Shown: positions 23,826 to 38,703, counted from the stretch's first letter. The stretch: DNA of 64,000 bases from Cliona cf. orientalis (GCA_963930775.1 OZ005707.1:2976001-3040000); one strand, 5' to 3'. A program made the numbers and translations. The notes: generated from the letters alone by a model not told the origin.

Positions 23826-24348
23826 GCAAGGCTATCCACGGCATTACGTAACGTAAGCCAAGAAAATACGTGAAGTTCAACCAACAGTATATACTAGCTA
23901 CTTCTCAGAAAAAGTATCGCTGGAGATATATCGATAACGTGAGAGGGTTCATGAAGTATAATGCGCATGCGCAATGAAGACTGGCTTATCATTTGTACAA
24001 TTACAAACCACCGTATTGTTGTAATAATCTGTACACTGTAGTATTAAATTTTCTTTCAATAATTGTAGTGTTAACCTTTGAACCTTAAAGATTCCGAGGT
24101 CAGGTGATCGTTGACATCGCACTGGCCGCCGCTGACACTGTTTTTAAAGGTATGGAGGGCCGACGGGGGTAAAAAGGCTTCAAGTAGTACAATAATTGGG
24201 GTCTGGAGGCTGTATTACTTTGATTATGTACTGAGCTAGCACCGGGCTCCGAGCCTAATCGTGGTAATTGGATTTTTATACGCCTGAGGTAGCTACCATC
24301 TATAGCATTATTGTATTAGGCGATGATTTGTAATATTGAAATCATTTG

Positions 24349-24368
24349 CCCCCCCCCCCCCCCCCCCC
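24349..24368 (+). repeat. Homopolymer of 20 C
   Basis: Twenty consecutive C residues. The exact length in the genome may differ because such runs are error-prone in sequencing. Confidence 0.9.
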
Positions 24369-24455
24369 TTTTGATAGCTACTTTAATATTTAATATCTAT
24401 GGAAAATGGCCGCACCATTGCTATTACTTGTAAATTGGTGGGCTTAGTCATAGAT

Positions 24456-24938
24456 TAGGCCACTCCAAGTCAATCATTAGTTTCTGGTCACACCAGTTGT
24501 CTCAGAGTCAAGTACATGCGGGCGGGCGGGTGGTTAGGACTATGGGACTATGACTAATTGAATTAAGACAGGAAGAGGAAGTACTTAAATTATACCACAA
24601 ATGCATGGTCAGCAAACCTCGAGTGCGAACAACAGCCTGTCAGATCATATCAGCTAGCTATGAGCTGTTGAAGTACACTGGCAGGTCAACAGAATGCAGG
24701 ATGACGAACTGATGTGACACAGTGAAGTTTAGAGTATTCGATTCACCATGTGCAGCAAGCTAAGGCAATGAGCTTGAGATCAAGATCTCGACAGTACCAT
24801 AATCTTTTATGATGACTCAATACGTGTAATTTTACGTCATCTTTTCTATGAATATCATTATAGTCCTCATAAACTGGCTTTTCAAAATATCATGCGGGCG
24901 GGTGACCAGAAACTAATGATTGATTTGGAGTGGCCTTA
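24456..24938. mobile_element. Inverted-repeat (MITE-like) element upstream of the sacsin-like gene
   Basis: The arm at 24456-24491 (TAGGCCACTCCAAGTCAATC to TTTCTGGTCAC) is matched by the reverse complement at 24902-24938 with only a couple of differences. The inner 410 bp has no coding potential. The right end is about 187 bp before the start codon of the sacsin-like gene, so it may lie in its promoter region. Confidence 0.75.
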
Positions 24939-25124
24939 TATATCCTATGGCTTACTTAATGCCATAGTCTCACGAAAAAGGGCCCATTGGCGGTGCATCT
25001 TACATTAGGCTCAAACAGGGGGTGGGCCGACATTTGAGATATCAATATTGGAGGCTGATATTCAATGGGCACGAATATTAAATATCATACATATTATACA
25101 ATTATACAGTCCGATCGTAAAATC

Positions 25125-28100
25125 ATGGCGATGAGTAGCCGTAGGCGCTTCGGTCAACGTCCCCCTCCTGTCTCTCGGTTGATCAAAACTATTTTGGATC
25201 GATACCCTGATGGACAAATTTTTAAGGTAAAACTTCTGTTATTATGGTAATAATATTATATACATGTATATCAAATAGCCATTGTTTACGTAGGAATTGA
25301 TTCAAAATGCTGATGACGCAGGAGCTAAGGTTGTACACTTCTACATTGATACCAGGCAGCACCCTACAACATCTCTAGTTACAAACAGCTTGGCTGCATA
25401 TCAAGGTCCTGCTCTTATAGTTGCAAATGATGCTATGTTCAAGGCTAAGGACTGGGAGGGAATTGAAAGACTACAGGACAGCATAAAGGCTGAAGACCCT
25501 TTCAATGTTGGCAAATATGGGATTGGATTCAACTCCGTCTACCACATTACTGGTAAGTTTACTCAAGTTTGTTAATCCTAATACAGCATTACTATTACAT
25601 ACTTCATTATGAAAATTTCACCCATTGTTTTTTTCTTTTTCTGTGAACTATTACATGTACATGTATACTTAGAAAAATATTATACAGAAGGTCACTCCCT
25701 GTGAGTGCTATCCAATGCTGATGGCTAATGTAATATTTTTGTGAAGAATGGGCACATCACATTAATTAAACGTGTAAAATGTGACATGCCCACGTTTATA
25801 GTACTAATATTATGCTATAATGTACAGATGTTCCCTCAATAATCAGTGACGACACAGTAGCCTATCTTGATCCTCAAGAGAAGGTATGGCCCAGAGAGCC
25901 TGGGAGCAGGTACAGTCTCCGTGAGATGCTTTACAGCAATTCCCTTATTCCCTTCAATGGAATTGAAGGTTTCAATTATCGTATAACTAAAGAGTACAAG
26001 AAGACTCTGTTTCGATTTCCATTGCGTAGCCAACCATCAGATCTCTCAAATAGCACCTACAATGTTGATAGCATCATTCGCTTAACAGGTGCCTTGAAAG
26101 ATGAGGCCAAATTTTTGCTTTTGTTTCTTAAATCTGTTTACAAGATTTCCGTTAGTAAGATTGCTCAAAATGGAACTCATCAGCTGCAGTTCCAAGTCCA
26201 AATATCAGAAGATAGCTGTGGTAGAGTCGTCCAAGAACATACATCCTTCATGTCAAAGCTTACTACAAGGCACTCAATATGTCCTTATACAATTAGGCCG
26301 TGCATTTCAAATGTGCTAAAATTTTCAGTTGAAATCAAAGACAGTGCAAGCACATGGCTGCGTCAAGGTACTTCATCATCTAAAACGACATGGCTTGTTG
26401 CTAATCAAGTGGGGTGCCATGACGGAAAGGTACTAGAAGCAGCTCGGAAGCAGCATGCTTTTCCATGGGTAGGAGTAGCTTTGGAATTAAGTGAACAGAA
26501 TATTTCCGGAGCTTGTGCTAATGGCAGGATATTCTGCTTCCTCCCAATGCCAGCTGAGGCTACCTCAAAGCTTCCTGTCCATATAAATGGGACGTTTGGT
26601 TTGAATGATGATCGCAGAACCATCAAATGGCCTGTGGGAGAGAGAAGAAATGATGCGGCTGCTCAATGGAATAAGATGCTCATTAAAGAATGTCTACCAT
26701 CTTGCTATAATCATTTGCTTTGCATGGCTGTTACACAAAATTACATTACTTCATCTGATTTCCTCTACAAAGTTCTACCCTGTATTAATTTGGTACGTAA
26801 TTCTCAGTGGAAATCAGTTCTGGAACCCCTCTATACATCAGTATTTGGATGGGCATGCTTGCAGGCTATGGGTTCTAATGAATGGATCAAAATTAAACTG
26901 GCTACAATTATCTCTGAAGGTGATCATCTTCATGCTATTGTTAAATCAGTTTTGAGCAATTGTGATTTGAAGATAGTTGAACTTCCAGACCATATTCACC
27001 AAGCTTTGAGGGAATATTATCCTCATTTACTTAACATTGTATCATCTGCTGTTGCCCGCAGAGCTTTGAAGGCTCATCCTCATACCTACACAAGCAAAAG
27101 CAGTGGAGATAAGCTTGAACTACTCAGATATTGCTTAGATGATGGTTTCCATGCTCATTCTCAATTAGATGGCCTTGAACTTATCCAATTGGCTGATGGT
27201 AGTTTTAAGAGATTTAATGAGAAAGAGAATAGACAGTGTCAGTATCTCTATGTCTGTTCCAGTAAGTTTCCAAGGAGGCTTTTTCCACATTGTGACCATT
27301 GCTTAATTGATATCAAGGATGCCGACTTACAGGAGAAGCTATCATCTGTGGCAAATTCTAGCCATACTCAATTGGCCAATCTAAACCTTGCAAATATTGA
27401 ATTAGTAGTGTATCTTTTTCAATCCTTATATCCGAGTAGCTGGAAAGATAAAAAGGTGGTCAAAGTGTGCCAGGAAATCCCCTATCAATGGTTTGAAGTG
27501 TTTTGGAAGTGGGTCCAAGCTCATAATCTATCACATTTCAAAGATTTGTTCATTATTCCAATAGTCACTGGCAATGTGAGCCTTGATTTGCGGGTGGCTA
27601 GGCTAACAAACCAAGCTGAATCATCCATTGTGGTTATTCCCGAATTTTCCTGGTGTTCAGCAGAAATGCTCAGTATCTTAGGAAAGTATGGAGTACAGTA
27701 TACAATGCAAAGGCATGTTCGATATCTCCGTCACAATCAGCTGTACGATTTTGTGAACACTTATGATCAAAATGGTGTACTTAAGGCCATTTTCAATGCT
27801 TGCTCTCATCCAGGCAGCGTTAAACTGGATGAAAAGGAAGCTACAGTATTCAGAACATTCCTCTCCCAGCCTTGGTTAATTAGCTCTCAAGCTATTAATG
27901 TACTACTCAAGTTGAAGATTTTTAAAGTGCTGAATTGTGAAGAATATGTTATATCACTGCAAGATGCAAGGAGTAGTTCATGGAATGGGCAACTCACTGT
28001 AGAACCTCCTGATTTTGACTTCAGTCAAGAGTCCCTGCCGAGTAATCTGGTAGTACTCTCCCGGGAGAGTAATCCATCATCTCTTTTGTCAATAATTTCC

Positions 28101-31100
28101 AAATATAGCTCCATATCATTTCCCAAGTCCCAAATAAGCTTCATAGTTGATGAGCTCATTCCATTTATTGAAAGTGGTCAATGCCCCAGCAGTGAAATCA
28201 GCCCACTTATGGAGCATGTTCTCCACTTGATACCAATATTGAAGAGAAGACACAATGCTACTGAGTATCATAATCTTACCTGTAAGTTATCCAGCCTACC
28301 ATTTCTGAATGTAACATCAGGTCCAAGAAAAGCACCCAAAGAGCTCTACGACTACTCTAAGCCCGAACTTCGAGCTCTGTTTCGGGGAAAACCACTTTTT
28401 CCATGTTCACCATTTAACTGTGATGAATTTCTTTCACAACTACGAGATTGCAAGCTACAAACAAGTGTTGGAGGTTCTGTATTATTAGATTTGATACATG
28501 ATAATGCTGTGAGCTGTAGCAATCTTCGTGAACCACAAGAAGTTAGCAAACAATGCTTCTCACGAGCAAAAGCGGCACTTGACTATATCAGAAAGAAACC
28601 GAATATACTTGATGATATTGTTAGTTTTCCAAGAGGAAGGACACAGACACTGGAAAGTGCATTAGAAAGCATTTCTAATGCTCTATATTGGTTGCCTATT
28701 TGTGCTACTCCTCCTGAAGGCTACAGTAAACATTTACCATGGAAGGGTAGCTCATGTACTTCGCACTTAACAGCTCTTACCAGATCAGTATCCCTCTGCA
28801 GTAGGGAAGACTTTAGTACACTACCTCACCTGGTGGGATCACAAATGTACATTGTTGAGTGTCCATCTAAACTTTGTAAAACTCTGCAAACATCAAGTAT
28901 TCTGATTAAAGCCGTAATTGATCATTTCAAAATTGTTATTAAAAGCAAAAGGGATTTTGATGGTTTAGATTTAGATAAACAAACACATGCAGTGTACAGG
29001 TTCTTACATGAAAACCTTAGAGCTCTTAAGAGCACATACAGCACCAGCCAACTATGCTCCCAGGAGTTTGTGTGGTTCAAGAAACAACATAAATTTATTG
29101 CTCCAAAAATGGTTATATTGCGAGAGCACCCCACCCTTAGTGATATCGACTGCTTATATCCCTACTATATCCAACTTCCTGATGATTTTATACCATACAC
29201 AGAACTATTGGCTCATTTTGGTGTTGAAGAAAAGCTCACAGATTCTGAAATTATATCTGTTCTACAACGTATTGAAAATGACAAGCAAAAGACAGAAAGA
29301 GCATGGAAGACAGTGGAGATAATATTAAATTGGCTTACCCGGAATGGCACTGAAGATGCCAGTTATAAGCTCACAGAGAGTGATACATTGCTTGTTCCAG
29401 TTGACTCATCTAGAGAACTCTGTCTGATGGATGTCAAAAGTGTGGTCTATTCTAATTTAGACCTGAAATCATTACAGAACAAAGGAGAGTCAATTCATTT
29501 CATTCATAGGAGACTTGTTCATCTAGCCCCCTATCTTGGTGTCCGGTCCCTTTCTGATCATTTAGGTATATCACGTGATGCATTTGGTGATGTGGGGCAG
29601 CATGAGCCACTAGTAACTCGACTGAAAAACATCCTCAGGGACTATCAAGGTGATCTGACTATCATCAAGGAGCTGCTACAGAATGCTGATGATGCCGGAG
29701 CAACAGAGATAACCATCTGTCATGACATTCGGAATCATTCTGTTTCACCAGATTCCTTAATTTTTCCAGGAATGGTTAAGTGCCATGGGCCTGCTTTGGT
29801 TGTGCATAATAATGCCACCTTCTCTGATGAAGATTTTGAGAATATCACCAAACTGGCTGGAGAAACGAAATCGAACAAGCCTTTAAAGATTGGCAAGTTT
29901 GGAATAGGCTTTTGTTCAGTGTATCACATCACAGATATACCTTCTTTTATCAGTAGAGAATGGCTCTATATTTTTGATCCCACCGTCAACTATCTACGCA
30001 AAGAGATTGTTGATCGATCCAAACCTGGAAAGAAAGTCCCATTTACTTCTCCAATTGTTCACCAGTTTAAACAACTCGTACCCTACAAGAAGATGTTTGG
30101 ATTCGACCAGAAAAAGCCGTATCAAGGCACCCTCTTTAGATTCCCATTGCGAACATCTGCCAGTGAGCTTAGCAGCCTAATTTATGACAGAAGGAAAGTT
30201 GAGCATTTAATGAAAGGTATTCAATACATAGGAACAAAATTGTTACTCTTTCTTAATAGTTTGAAGTGCATTACTATCAGTCGTTGGGACAGTGAAAGAA
30301 ATAAACCTACTATTTTGTGGTATAGTGAAAAGAGTATCATTTACCATGTTCCCCCTACCAATCATGAAGGCAAAGATAATCAAGTACTATGTCAGTTTAA
30401 GGAGTGTGATGGCACTGGTGATGAGGTGTACAAACACTGGTTGGTATCAAATAGTAAATTGAACAGTCCTGATACTTCCAAGCTCAGTATAGCATCTGCT
30501 GCCTGCTTATTACATCTTCACCATAAAAAGTATTCTCCAAAAGCTGTGGAAGGAGAGATGTTTTGCTACTTACCGCTATCCTTGAAAACTGGCTTACCAG
30601 TTCATATCACTGCTAACTTTGCTGTGCTAAGTGATAGAAGTGGGATACATTCATCAGACAGTGAAGGATCAACTAATGATAATGTACAGTGGAACGTTAA
30701 CTTGATGCAAACCGTTGTTCCCAGAGCTTACTACTCACTGCTTGTCGCTCTTAAGCAGCTATGTGCTAAGAGCAAGATCTCAATATCAGACTACAAGTAC
30801 TATAGCTTATGGCCACTAGCAGCACATCTCAAAATACGTAATCCATGGGACAATCTCATATCTTGCTTATATCAGTCTCTGTCTGATAGCAAACTGTTTT
30901 ATTCTGCATCATGTCGGACTAAGTGGGTGCAGTTGGCCGATGCTCGTATTCTGTCATTAGAGAAGATTCTTTCAACAAGAAGCTCTCAATCTGAGTGTGT
31001 GGTCAAGGCTGCTGAAAAACTTGGGTATGTTCTCATTGATTTGCCTTCACAATATCAAGAGAGTTTACCATTGGCAATGATTAAAGCCTGTCTTGTGAAT

Positions 31101-34100
31101 GAGGAAGAATTCTTAAATAGCTTCTTTGCAAATATTAGAAACATATCTAAAGATGACAGAAATGAAATTCTGTTTCTGGCCTTTAAGGAGCTTACACTCA
31201 GTGGCAAGGATTATATTGAGCAGCATCTTAAAACCAACCAGTGTATTCCCATAGCCCCACATGGAGAGAGCATCAGGAAGTGCTCTGAGATTGTTGATCC
31301 CAAGGCAGAGTTTTCCTGCTTGTATGACCAGGATGATCATGTTTTTCCTCTTGATGATTTTTACTATAACAAACATGTATGTTCTTCCATGAAAGATCTT
31401 GGCATGATTTCCAGTCACCTACCTATACCCATGATAGAGGAGAGAGCAAAAACAATATTGGAGCTGTTTTCTGCCAATAGGAGCAAAGCGCTTGAGAAGA
31501 GTAGAATGATATTGCATTGTATAACTCAACTGGTTAAACAAAGTGAGCAACAGACTAAGTTGACGAGACTTGCACATGTGGAGTTCCTTCCAGTTATGAA
31601 AAAGCCTGATAGTGACTCATACCCTGGATGCTTTCAGTGGTTTGGACGAAGGAAAAGCTTGCTCTGTGGTGAGAAACTTGTGAAAGGTTCAAAATCAGCA
31701 CCTTATTTAGCTGGATCTCAGGTGTGTATTTTGAATGAATCAGGTATTAAGTACGGAGGGTGTGGTCATATTTCTAAAGACACTGCTTTAGCTGTTGGAA
31801 TCAGTTTGTTTCCTAGTTATGACTCTGTTATAAAGCACCTGAAGCACATTGAATCAACATATGCACAAGAAAGAAACAAGCAATCTTTGAAAAAATGGGT
31901 TGATGCTGCTTGTGAAAAGATCTATGACCACTTGGACTCTCAGATCTCTCAACGCCAAATTAGTAATGATCAGCTGAAGGAGTTGAAAGTCATGAAGAGT
32001 TTGTGGACTAAACACAGCTTTGTCTCTCCAGATATGGTTGCTAAATCATGGGATCGGAATGGTCCTTATCTCTATTGCATTCCAGAATTGCTAACAAAGA
32101 ACAGTAATCTCAGTGGAATCTTGCAATTTAAGAATGAATTCTCTCTTGAAGATTATCTTAGCGCTCTTGAACAAGCTTACTTAGAGAACAGTGAAAAATC
32201 CATCACCAATAAAAAGGAAACCATGAATATAGTTTTAGATATCTTACGTGCGCTGGTGAGCTTATTAGATAGCACAAAATCAAGCCTTACCGAACCCCAA
32301 GTATGCTATATTCCTGACACAACAGGAATTTTGAGAAGAACGAGCGAACTAGCTTACAATGATGCTCCCTGGTGTCAGATTGAAGATGGAACGTTTTTCG
32401 TGCATGATACGGTATCAAGAGGTATTGCTACTAAACTTGGTGTCACTCTTGTCCGTTCCAAGGCTCTTGAGCAGTATGAATCTTCAGAACAGCACTGGGG
32501 TGGTGTGCCATTTGGACAACGTGAGAACCTAACCCAAAGGATCAGAAATATTCTTGGAGACTATCCACATGGTATTACCGTTCTAAAGGAGCTATTGCAG
32601 AATGCTGATGATGTGAAGGCAACAAAGATGTATGTCATTCTCGATAAGCGCATGCATGGTACAAGAAAGCTTCCATCTAGCGAGTGGCAGGATCTGCAAG
32701 GACCAGCTCTACTTGTGTGGAATGACAGTGTATTCAGTGAGGAAGATCTGAAAGGTATTCAAGAACTTGGTCTTGGGAGCAAACGCTCAAGCTCAGAGGC
32801 TATTGGTCAGTTTGGTATAGGATTCAATGTAGTCTACCACCTTACCGACTGTCCTAGTTTCTTCACCAATGGCAACACTTTTTGCATTCTCGATCCTCAC
32901 TGCCGATATGTTCCAGGAGCGAATCCACTTAAACCAGGAAGGAGATATGATAGAGTTGATGCACGCTTTTGGGAAAACTGCAGTGATTTAAAATCAGCCT
33001 ATCTTCGTCAAGAAAGTATGGAAGGATGTCCTGGTGAAGTGAGGAATTCAGGAACGCTGTTCCGATTTCCCCTTAGGCATACAGAAGAACTGGTACAAAA
33101 ATCAGAACTTGTTTGTGAGGAATCATCGTTTGGCTCCAGCAATAGACCACTGACAGTCAGAAAGATGAAAGATGATCTTGAGTCGTGGTTTTCAGATTTA
33201 AAGGAGGCTCTTATCTTTCTTAATAATGTCACTGAGCTCAAGCTATTTGAGATAGGGTATGACTCCAACATGATCCTTACTCATCATTACTGCACCAGAT
33301 TTATCACTGATCATGAGAAAGATCCCAATTTTCAACAAAAACTTGACCACTTTGCTGATACCAGAGAGCCATTCGTAGACAATTATTCTATATTTCTGCA
33401 TGAATGCTTGCCACGAAAAAAAATTGAAAAATGGATCATTCAACTTGGTATTGGTGATATGCAAAATCCCCAGCAGCACTGGATATACCTTCCAAAGAGA
33501 AAGCCACGACACGGTCTGGCTTTCCCTATCAGCGAAGTTGACTTTGATGGTAGAATATTCTGTTTTCTTCCGTTGCCATCCATGTCCCATCTTCCTGTTC
33601 ATGTCAATGGTGACTTTAGTTTGGACTCCGCCAGAAGAGGGCTATGGACAATTAGGGATAATTCAGACACTGATGAGAGATACAAATGGAATCGTCACCT
33701 TTTAGAAGCTATTGCATCCTCATATGTCCAGTTAATTGTTTCATATCAAGAGGAGTTACTCTCATGTCAAAGCTCAAAAGAAATGATTGACAAATATTAC
33801 AAAATTTTCCCAAGGTGGCTGGAGGAGCATCAATTAGACAATAATATGCAATTTCTTGCTACTCTTGTGTACCAGAAGCTCTCTCTCCTCAATTCCCCTG
33901 TGTTAATTGTAAGAAATGATGACACTGATGTGCCATTCAGTGCAGAGTGGCTGCCTCCAACTGATGCAGAGAAGCCTTCACACCAGATTCATTTTTGGGA
34001 TTGTGAATCACTAAGAAGGAGCTTACCACCTATCCTAAAAAGAATTGGAATCAACCTAACAGCAGCACCAATATTTGTTAGATACCATTTTGAAGACTGC

Positions 34101-37100
34101 GGCATTCAGCTACCATTAGCAGACCCTATGAATGTCTATAACTACTACCGTTTGTATTATTCTCAAGTGTGTGAGAAATTTCCCTGCCCTATCACAGAAA
34201 CTCAGTTTCAGTCTGTTAAAGCCTTTCTAAAATTTGTAAAGTATGTCACAAAAAGAGAATACCTGACCAAAGAAGACGAAAATGGTATTTATTCAAAATT
34301 AAATTTTTGTGACTCTCCTTATGGAATTCCCTTACTGCTTACAAGTGATGAAAATCTGCGCTACTTTTCTGACGATAAAGCAATCTGTTCAGAATATTCA
34401 ATGATCTTTGTGGCAGAGTGTGGAGATAAATTTCTTCATCCAGAAATGTGTAAGCTGAAGCTAGCTCCTGACTACTTTGTTCGACCTGCAAAAGAAAACT
34501 GGAGCATGATCTCTGGCATACTACAATCCATTCTCCCAGAATCACTTAAAAGAGTCCAGAAAATCACAAATGCTAGTAATATTATTGACATCCAGAACCT
34601 GCTATCACCACTTTGGAAGTGTCTGATATCTGATCAAGTGTTCTCCATTCACTTGGATGAAATTATCACTGAGTGGGCCTTATTGTTGACAACTAGTGAT
34701 GAATTATTTGCTTATAAATCTGATCAGCAGCTTCTTCCAGTTATTCCACTCTCCTATCGTGAAGATTCTAAGGTGTTGCAAATTTTAGAAGAGCATGGTA
34801 TGCCCATACTGAATACAAGGGTTGTTGATTCAATCTATTGTAAAAAGTTTTGTCCCCAAATGTCTGAACTGCAAAAAATTCTTAAGAATCTTGTGTATCT
34901 TTATAAACAGAGTGGATTGCCATCATTGATGAATGACGAGTGCACTGATCAAATTGCAACCCTCTTTACTTACTTTGGAAGGATTCATTTTGCTCATGAA
35001 GCAGATAGTTTGACAGCTGTTAAGTCGCTACCACTGTTTAAGGACATACGTGATGGTAAGTATTGTACATTGAGTGGAGAAGCCTATATTTGGCCTGATG
35101 ATGTCATCATGTTGGACATTGGACGAGAACATTGGATGGAACAGACTTCTGTTGTTTACCTTAGCCGTAGGGGTACTTGGAACAATCTTGGTAATAATAT
35201 TACACTGAATTTGAAAGAGGTTTCTCCTCTATTCATTTATGTCCAGTTCATTTTTCCTCACTTTCATTTGCTTAGCAATGAAGAAAGAATGACTCACCTG
35301 AAGCACATTCGTGACACTGAAAGTCTATTTAACACAGCATGGGAGAACCGAAAGAGAAAAGATCATATTGGCGGAGAGGCTCAGAATAGCACTGATTTCA
35401 TTGATGCACTAAAGAAATTGCCCTGTCTGCTTAAAAATGGTGTATTTCAACCAATTTCCAAGTTCTGTGATCCTGAAGTACCAATACTTGGTTTGTTTCT
35501 TGGGGATGAGTATTTCCCACCGGATGATTTGACAAAAGACTCAAAATGGCTCCATTTCTTTCGAAAACTTGGGCTAAGGAGAGAAGCTACCAAAGAAGAA
35601 TTTATTGACTTTTGTACAAGAATAGCAGCTGGAAATCAATTACACATTCGAGAATCATCACAAGCACTGATGGAGTACTTATTTGCAACTACCAGCTGGC
35701 ATGAAGAAGCACAGTTTTTGAATAATATTTCTAAAATTCCCTTTGTATGCACTGAGCGTGTGAAAGATCTTGGCTGGATTATTCCAGTTCCAAGTACTGA
35801 AAGCACCATACAGCAGCATGGCGAGATGTTCCATCTAACAAGCTTAAAGAAAGCAGCCTCATTGGATGTCAAGGAGTTGATTTGGACAATTAAACCTGTC
35901 ATTGAGTTGCCATATGGCATGTTGTCCAGATCAAAAGACGAACAAAAGGCTAAAGAATTCCTGAGGTGCATCAAAGTTATAAGACAGCCATCAATTGAAG
36001 ATGTGGTAAAAAATATGAAACAGATATCTGAATCACGGTTTGCAAACTTCAAGCTCTTTGATCACTCTGCTGAGGATTGTATTCCTTCTATAGAAAGAAA
36101 GCAGTTACTATTCAAAGTGCTTGTGCAATGTTTTGAGTATCTGAAAGGCAGTGGCTGTTCAACTGCAGATCTGAATTGCCTACAATATGCTCCCTGCATT
36201 CCAGTTACCACTGCATCTGATTCTGCTGTGCCTGTGACTGCCCTGATCACCCCCCTACAAGTTGTTGCCTCTACAGATACCATCATTAAGCACCTTGTCC
36301 CTTTTCTTAATCCCCTTCCTGACGGTTTGTATTCAGTGTTACCGGATGTGCTATCAAATCTTGGTGTGACTACTGAAATACAATATAAAAATCTTAGAAA
36401 TGCTCTTGAAACAATGCACCAATACATTGAGCAACCTCTTGATCCTAACTCTGCTGAGATAGTGATAGTCATTATCAAAAAATTTCACACAATCGAAATA
36501 CCACCAACTATTACTAAACCAGTCTATCTTCCAAATGAGCTGAAAATGTTAGTGGAGAGCACTAAACTTCTTTATGATGATCACGGACGTTATAAGAATG
36601 CTCGCTTTGATACAAGAGGCATCTCCTATTCTTTCATCTCTCTCCTTACTGATAGAAATGAGGAGCGGAGCAGGTATGGCTTTACTTTGAGAGACTTTGT
36701 CAGTACTCTTCCAGCAGCAGTAAGACCATTGCCTCTCTCAGTTCACTGCTATGAGAAATTAACCTCTGGCTGCTCAATTCAAGAGCGGTCTCTACACTCA
36801 GACTTCATAACTGAACTAGAAACGGCATTTAGATTTCCTAATTTTTCAAAAGTCATTGAAAAAGTCTTGCTTGCATCTTCTGTGGATGGTGAAATTTGTA
36901 ATAAATTTACACAGAATCTTGCAGCCTTCTGTAGCTCAGTTCAAGTATTGAGTGTTACAAATCTGAAAGTGGATGTATATCTCACTCTTTGTCGGCCCCC
37001 TGCTCTCATTGGAACAGCTAAAGTTGATTTCGCTTTTGTTCAAGATGCTGACTCTGATTCCTTTATTGTGTGTGCTGACTCTGGGACAAAAATGAAACCT

Positions 37101-38456
37101 AAGGTGTTGGAATCCTTTTCAAAACGACTCATTTCTACAATTGCTAGCATGAGCAATACTTCTGTGGCTGACCTTGGTGAAACTATTGAGGGGAGTATTA
37201 CTGATCTACTTCAGGACCAAAGTGAAGAGGCAGTTTCTGAGCTTCTTGGAGAGTTAGGAGTAAGTGGTGTAAACCTTGGCCTTTGTGGTAGTGATTACAG
37301 ACCTGTTTCAGTCAAGTTAGGAAATCAAATTCCAGATTATCTACACCACAGACTCTATGCTGACATCTACAACATTTTCAGACCTCAGGAACTGATTGCA
37401 TATGAAACCACAGATAATATCTATGTATTTGCGCGTGTAGAGTATCGAATTGCAGAACCTACTAAAGATGGTGAGCTTGAAAAGTATATTATATCTACAA
37501 GTGAGGATGACGAGGAGGGAAAGGAAGTGACAATCATTGAGATGTATAAAATTCTGCGCATGAAGGATATGGTCAAGGAGAGTGGTAATAGGGAGATGGT
37601 GCTATATGATCCTGAAAGTGACAGTGTACACTTGTGGGAAGCTATCAAGGATGAATCATTGAAGGAAATACTGAAGAAAGTGGCTAGTGAGTTGAAGAAG
37701 ATTTGGAAAATTAGAGATGAAGATCTTCGAAGGAAGGCAATTAAGGCGTTGTATCTGAAGTGGCACCCTGATAAGAATCCACATAGATTTGCAACTCAAG
37801 CGTTCCAGTATATTCAGCAGCAGATTGAGAGATTGGAACGTGGCCTGGATGTAACTGTAGATTTCTCTGAAGGTGAAACTGGATTTACTTCACCATTTTG
37901 GACAAGGACGGCTCAGCGATGGGAGGAGGAGGTTCATACTCAAGGAGAGAACAGGAGGAGGGAACAAGATAGAAGACACCCCAGAACACAAGATGATTTG
38001 GATGACCTATTAAACCAGAGGAGTGTAAGTCCTGACCCAAGAACAGCCCAAGTGTGGCTTAAACAAGCTGAACACGACCTAACAGCATTACAAGCACTAG
38101 TAAGAGAGGCAAATGTCAAGAAAGAGGTGTGTGCACATGTGTGTTTCATGGCCCATCAAGTTGCTGAAAAAGGGTTAAAGGCTGGAATGTATAAGGTTGT
38201 TGGTCTTGACCCCAATATATTGAGATGGCATCAACTTAATGGACATGCAAGTGCAATAGAACAAGTGATTGATCATCGTATCACCAGTGGACTAGGAGCA
38301 TTGGCTCGTACTTTGGAGTCTTACTACCTTAACCCTCGCTATCCTAATCGATACACTCCTGCTAAAGTTCCTTCTGATCAGTACACTATTGAGGAGGCAA
38401 TTCAAGCTGAAGGAACAGCAAAAACTATAATGAACATCATACAGAAACTATTCTAG
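25125..38456 (+). CDS. SACS-like: Sacsin-like co-chaperone (SRR x3, J domain, HEPN)
   Basis: Three exons: 25125-25226 (phase 0 end), 25294-25552 (phase 1 end), 25828-38456; about 4329 aa. Three sacsin repeats each begin with an HSP90-type ATP-binding fold: ELIQNADDAGA near residue 35 with KYGIGFNSVYHIT near 107; KELLQNADDAGATEI near 1400 with KFGIGFCSVYHIT near 1475; KELLQNADDVKATKM near 2373 with QFGIGFNVVYHLT near 2447. Near 4070-4130 is a J domain with an intact HPD tripeptide (KWHPDKNPHRFA), and residues about 4190-4329 form a HEPN domain (AEHDLTALQALV, MAHQVAEKGLKA). Vertebrate sacsin has the same order, plus an N-terminal ubiquitin-like domain that is absent here; it links Hsp70 chaperones to quality control and cytoskeletal/mitochondrial organisation. 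The third repeat reads ADDVKA instead of ADDAGA. The start was chosen because only this ATG joins in frame to the first ATPase motif. Confidence 0.92.
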
Positions 38457-38703
38457 CATTGTGTGTAACTTGTCAATAATTACTACATGTATAGTTGTAA
38501 GTGATTCTTAGAATAATAATGCAGTAATCTGATTGTTCAGTTGGAGGTCCATTATTTTACTTCTTTATAGCTCAGTTGCTAAGGTACACAAGGTACTGTA
38601 TAATAATATTATTATGTGATACAGACCCTCATTGTAAGGGTCATGTACGTCCATAATATTAATTATTGTTTACTATTGTCTAGCCCATTGTTTCCGTGGA
38701 TAC

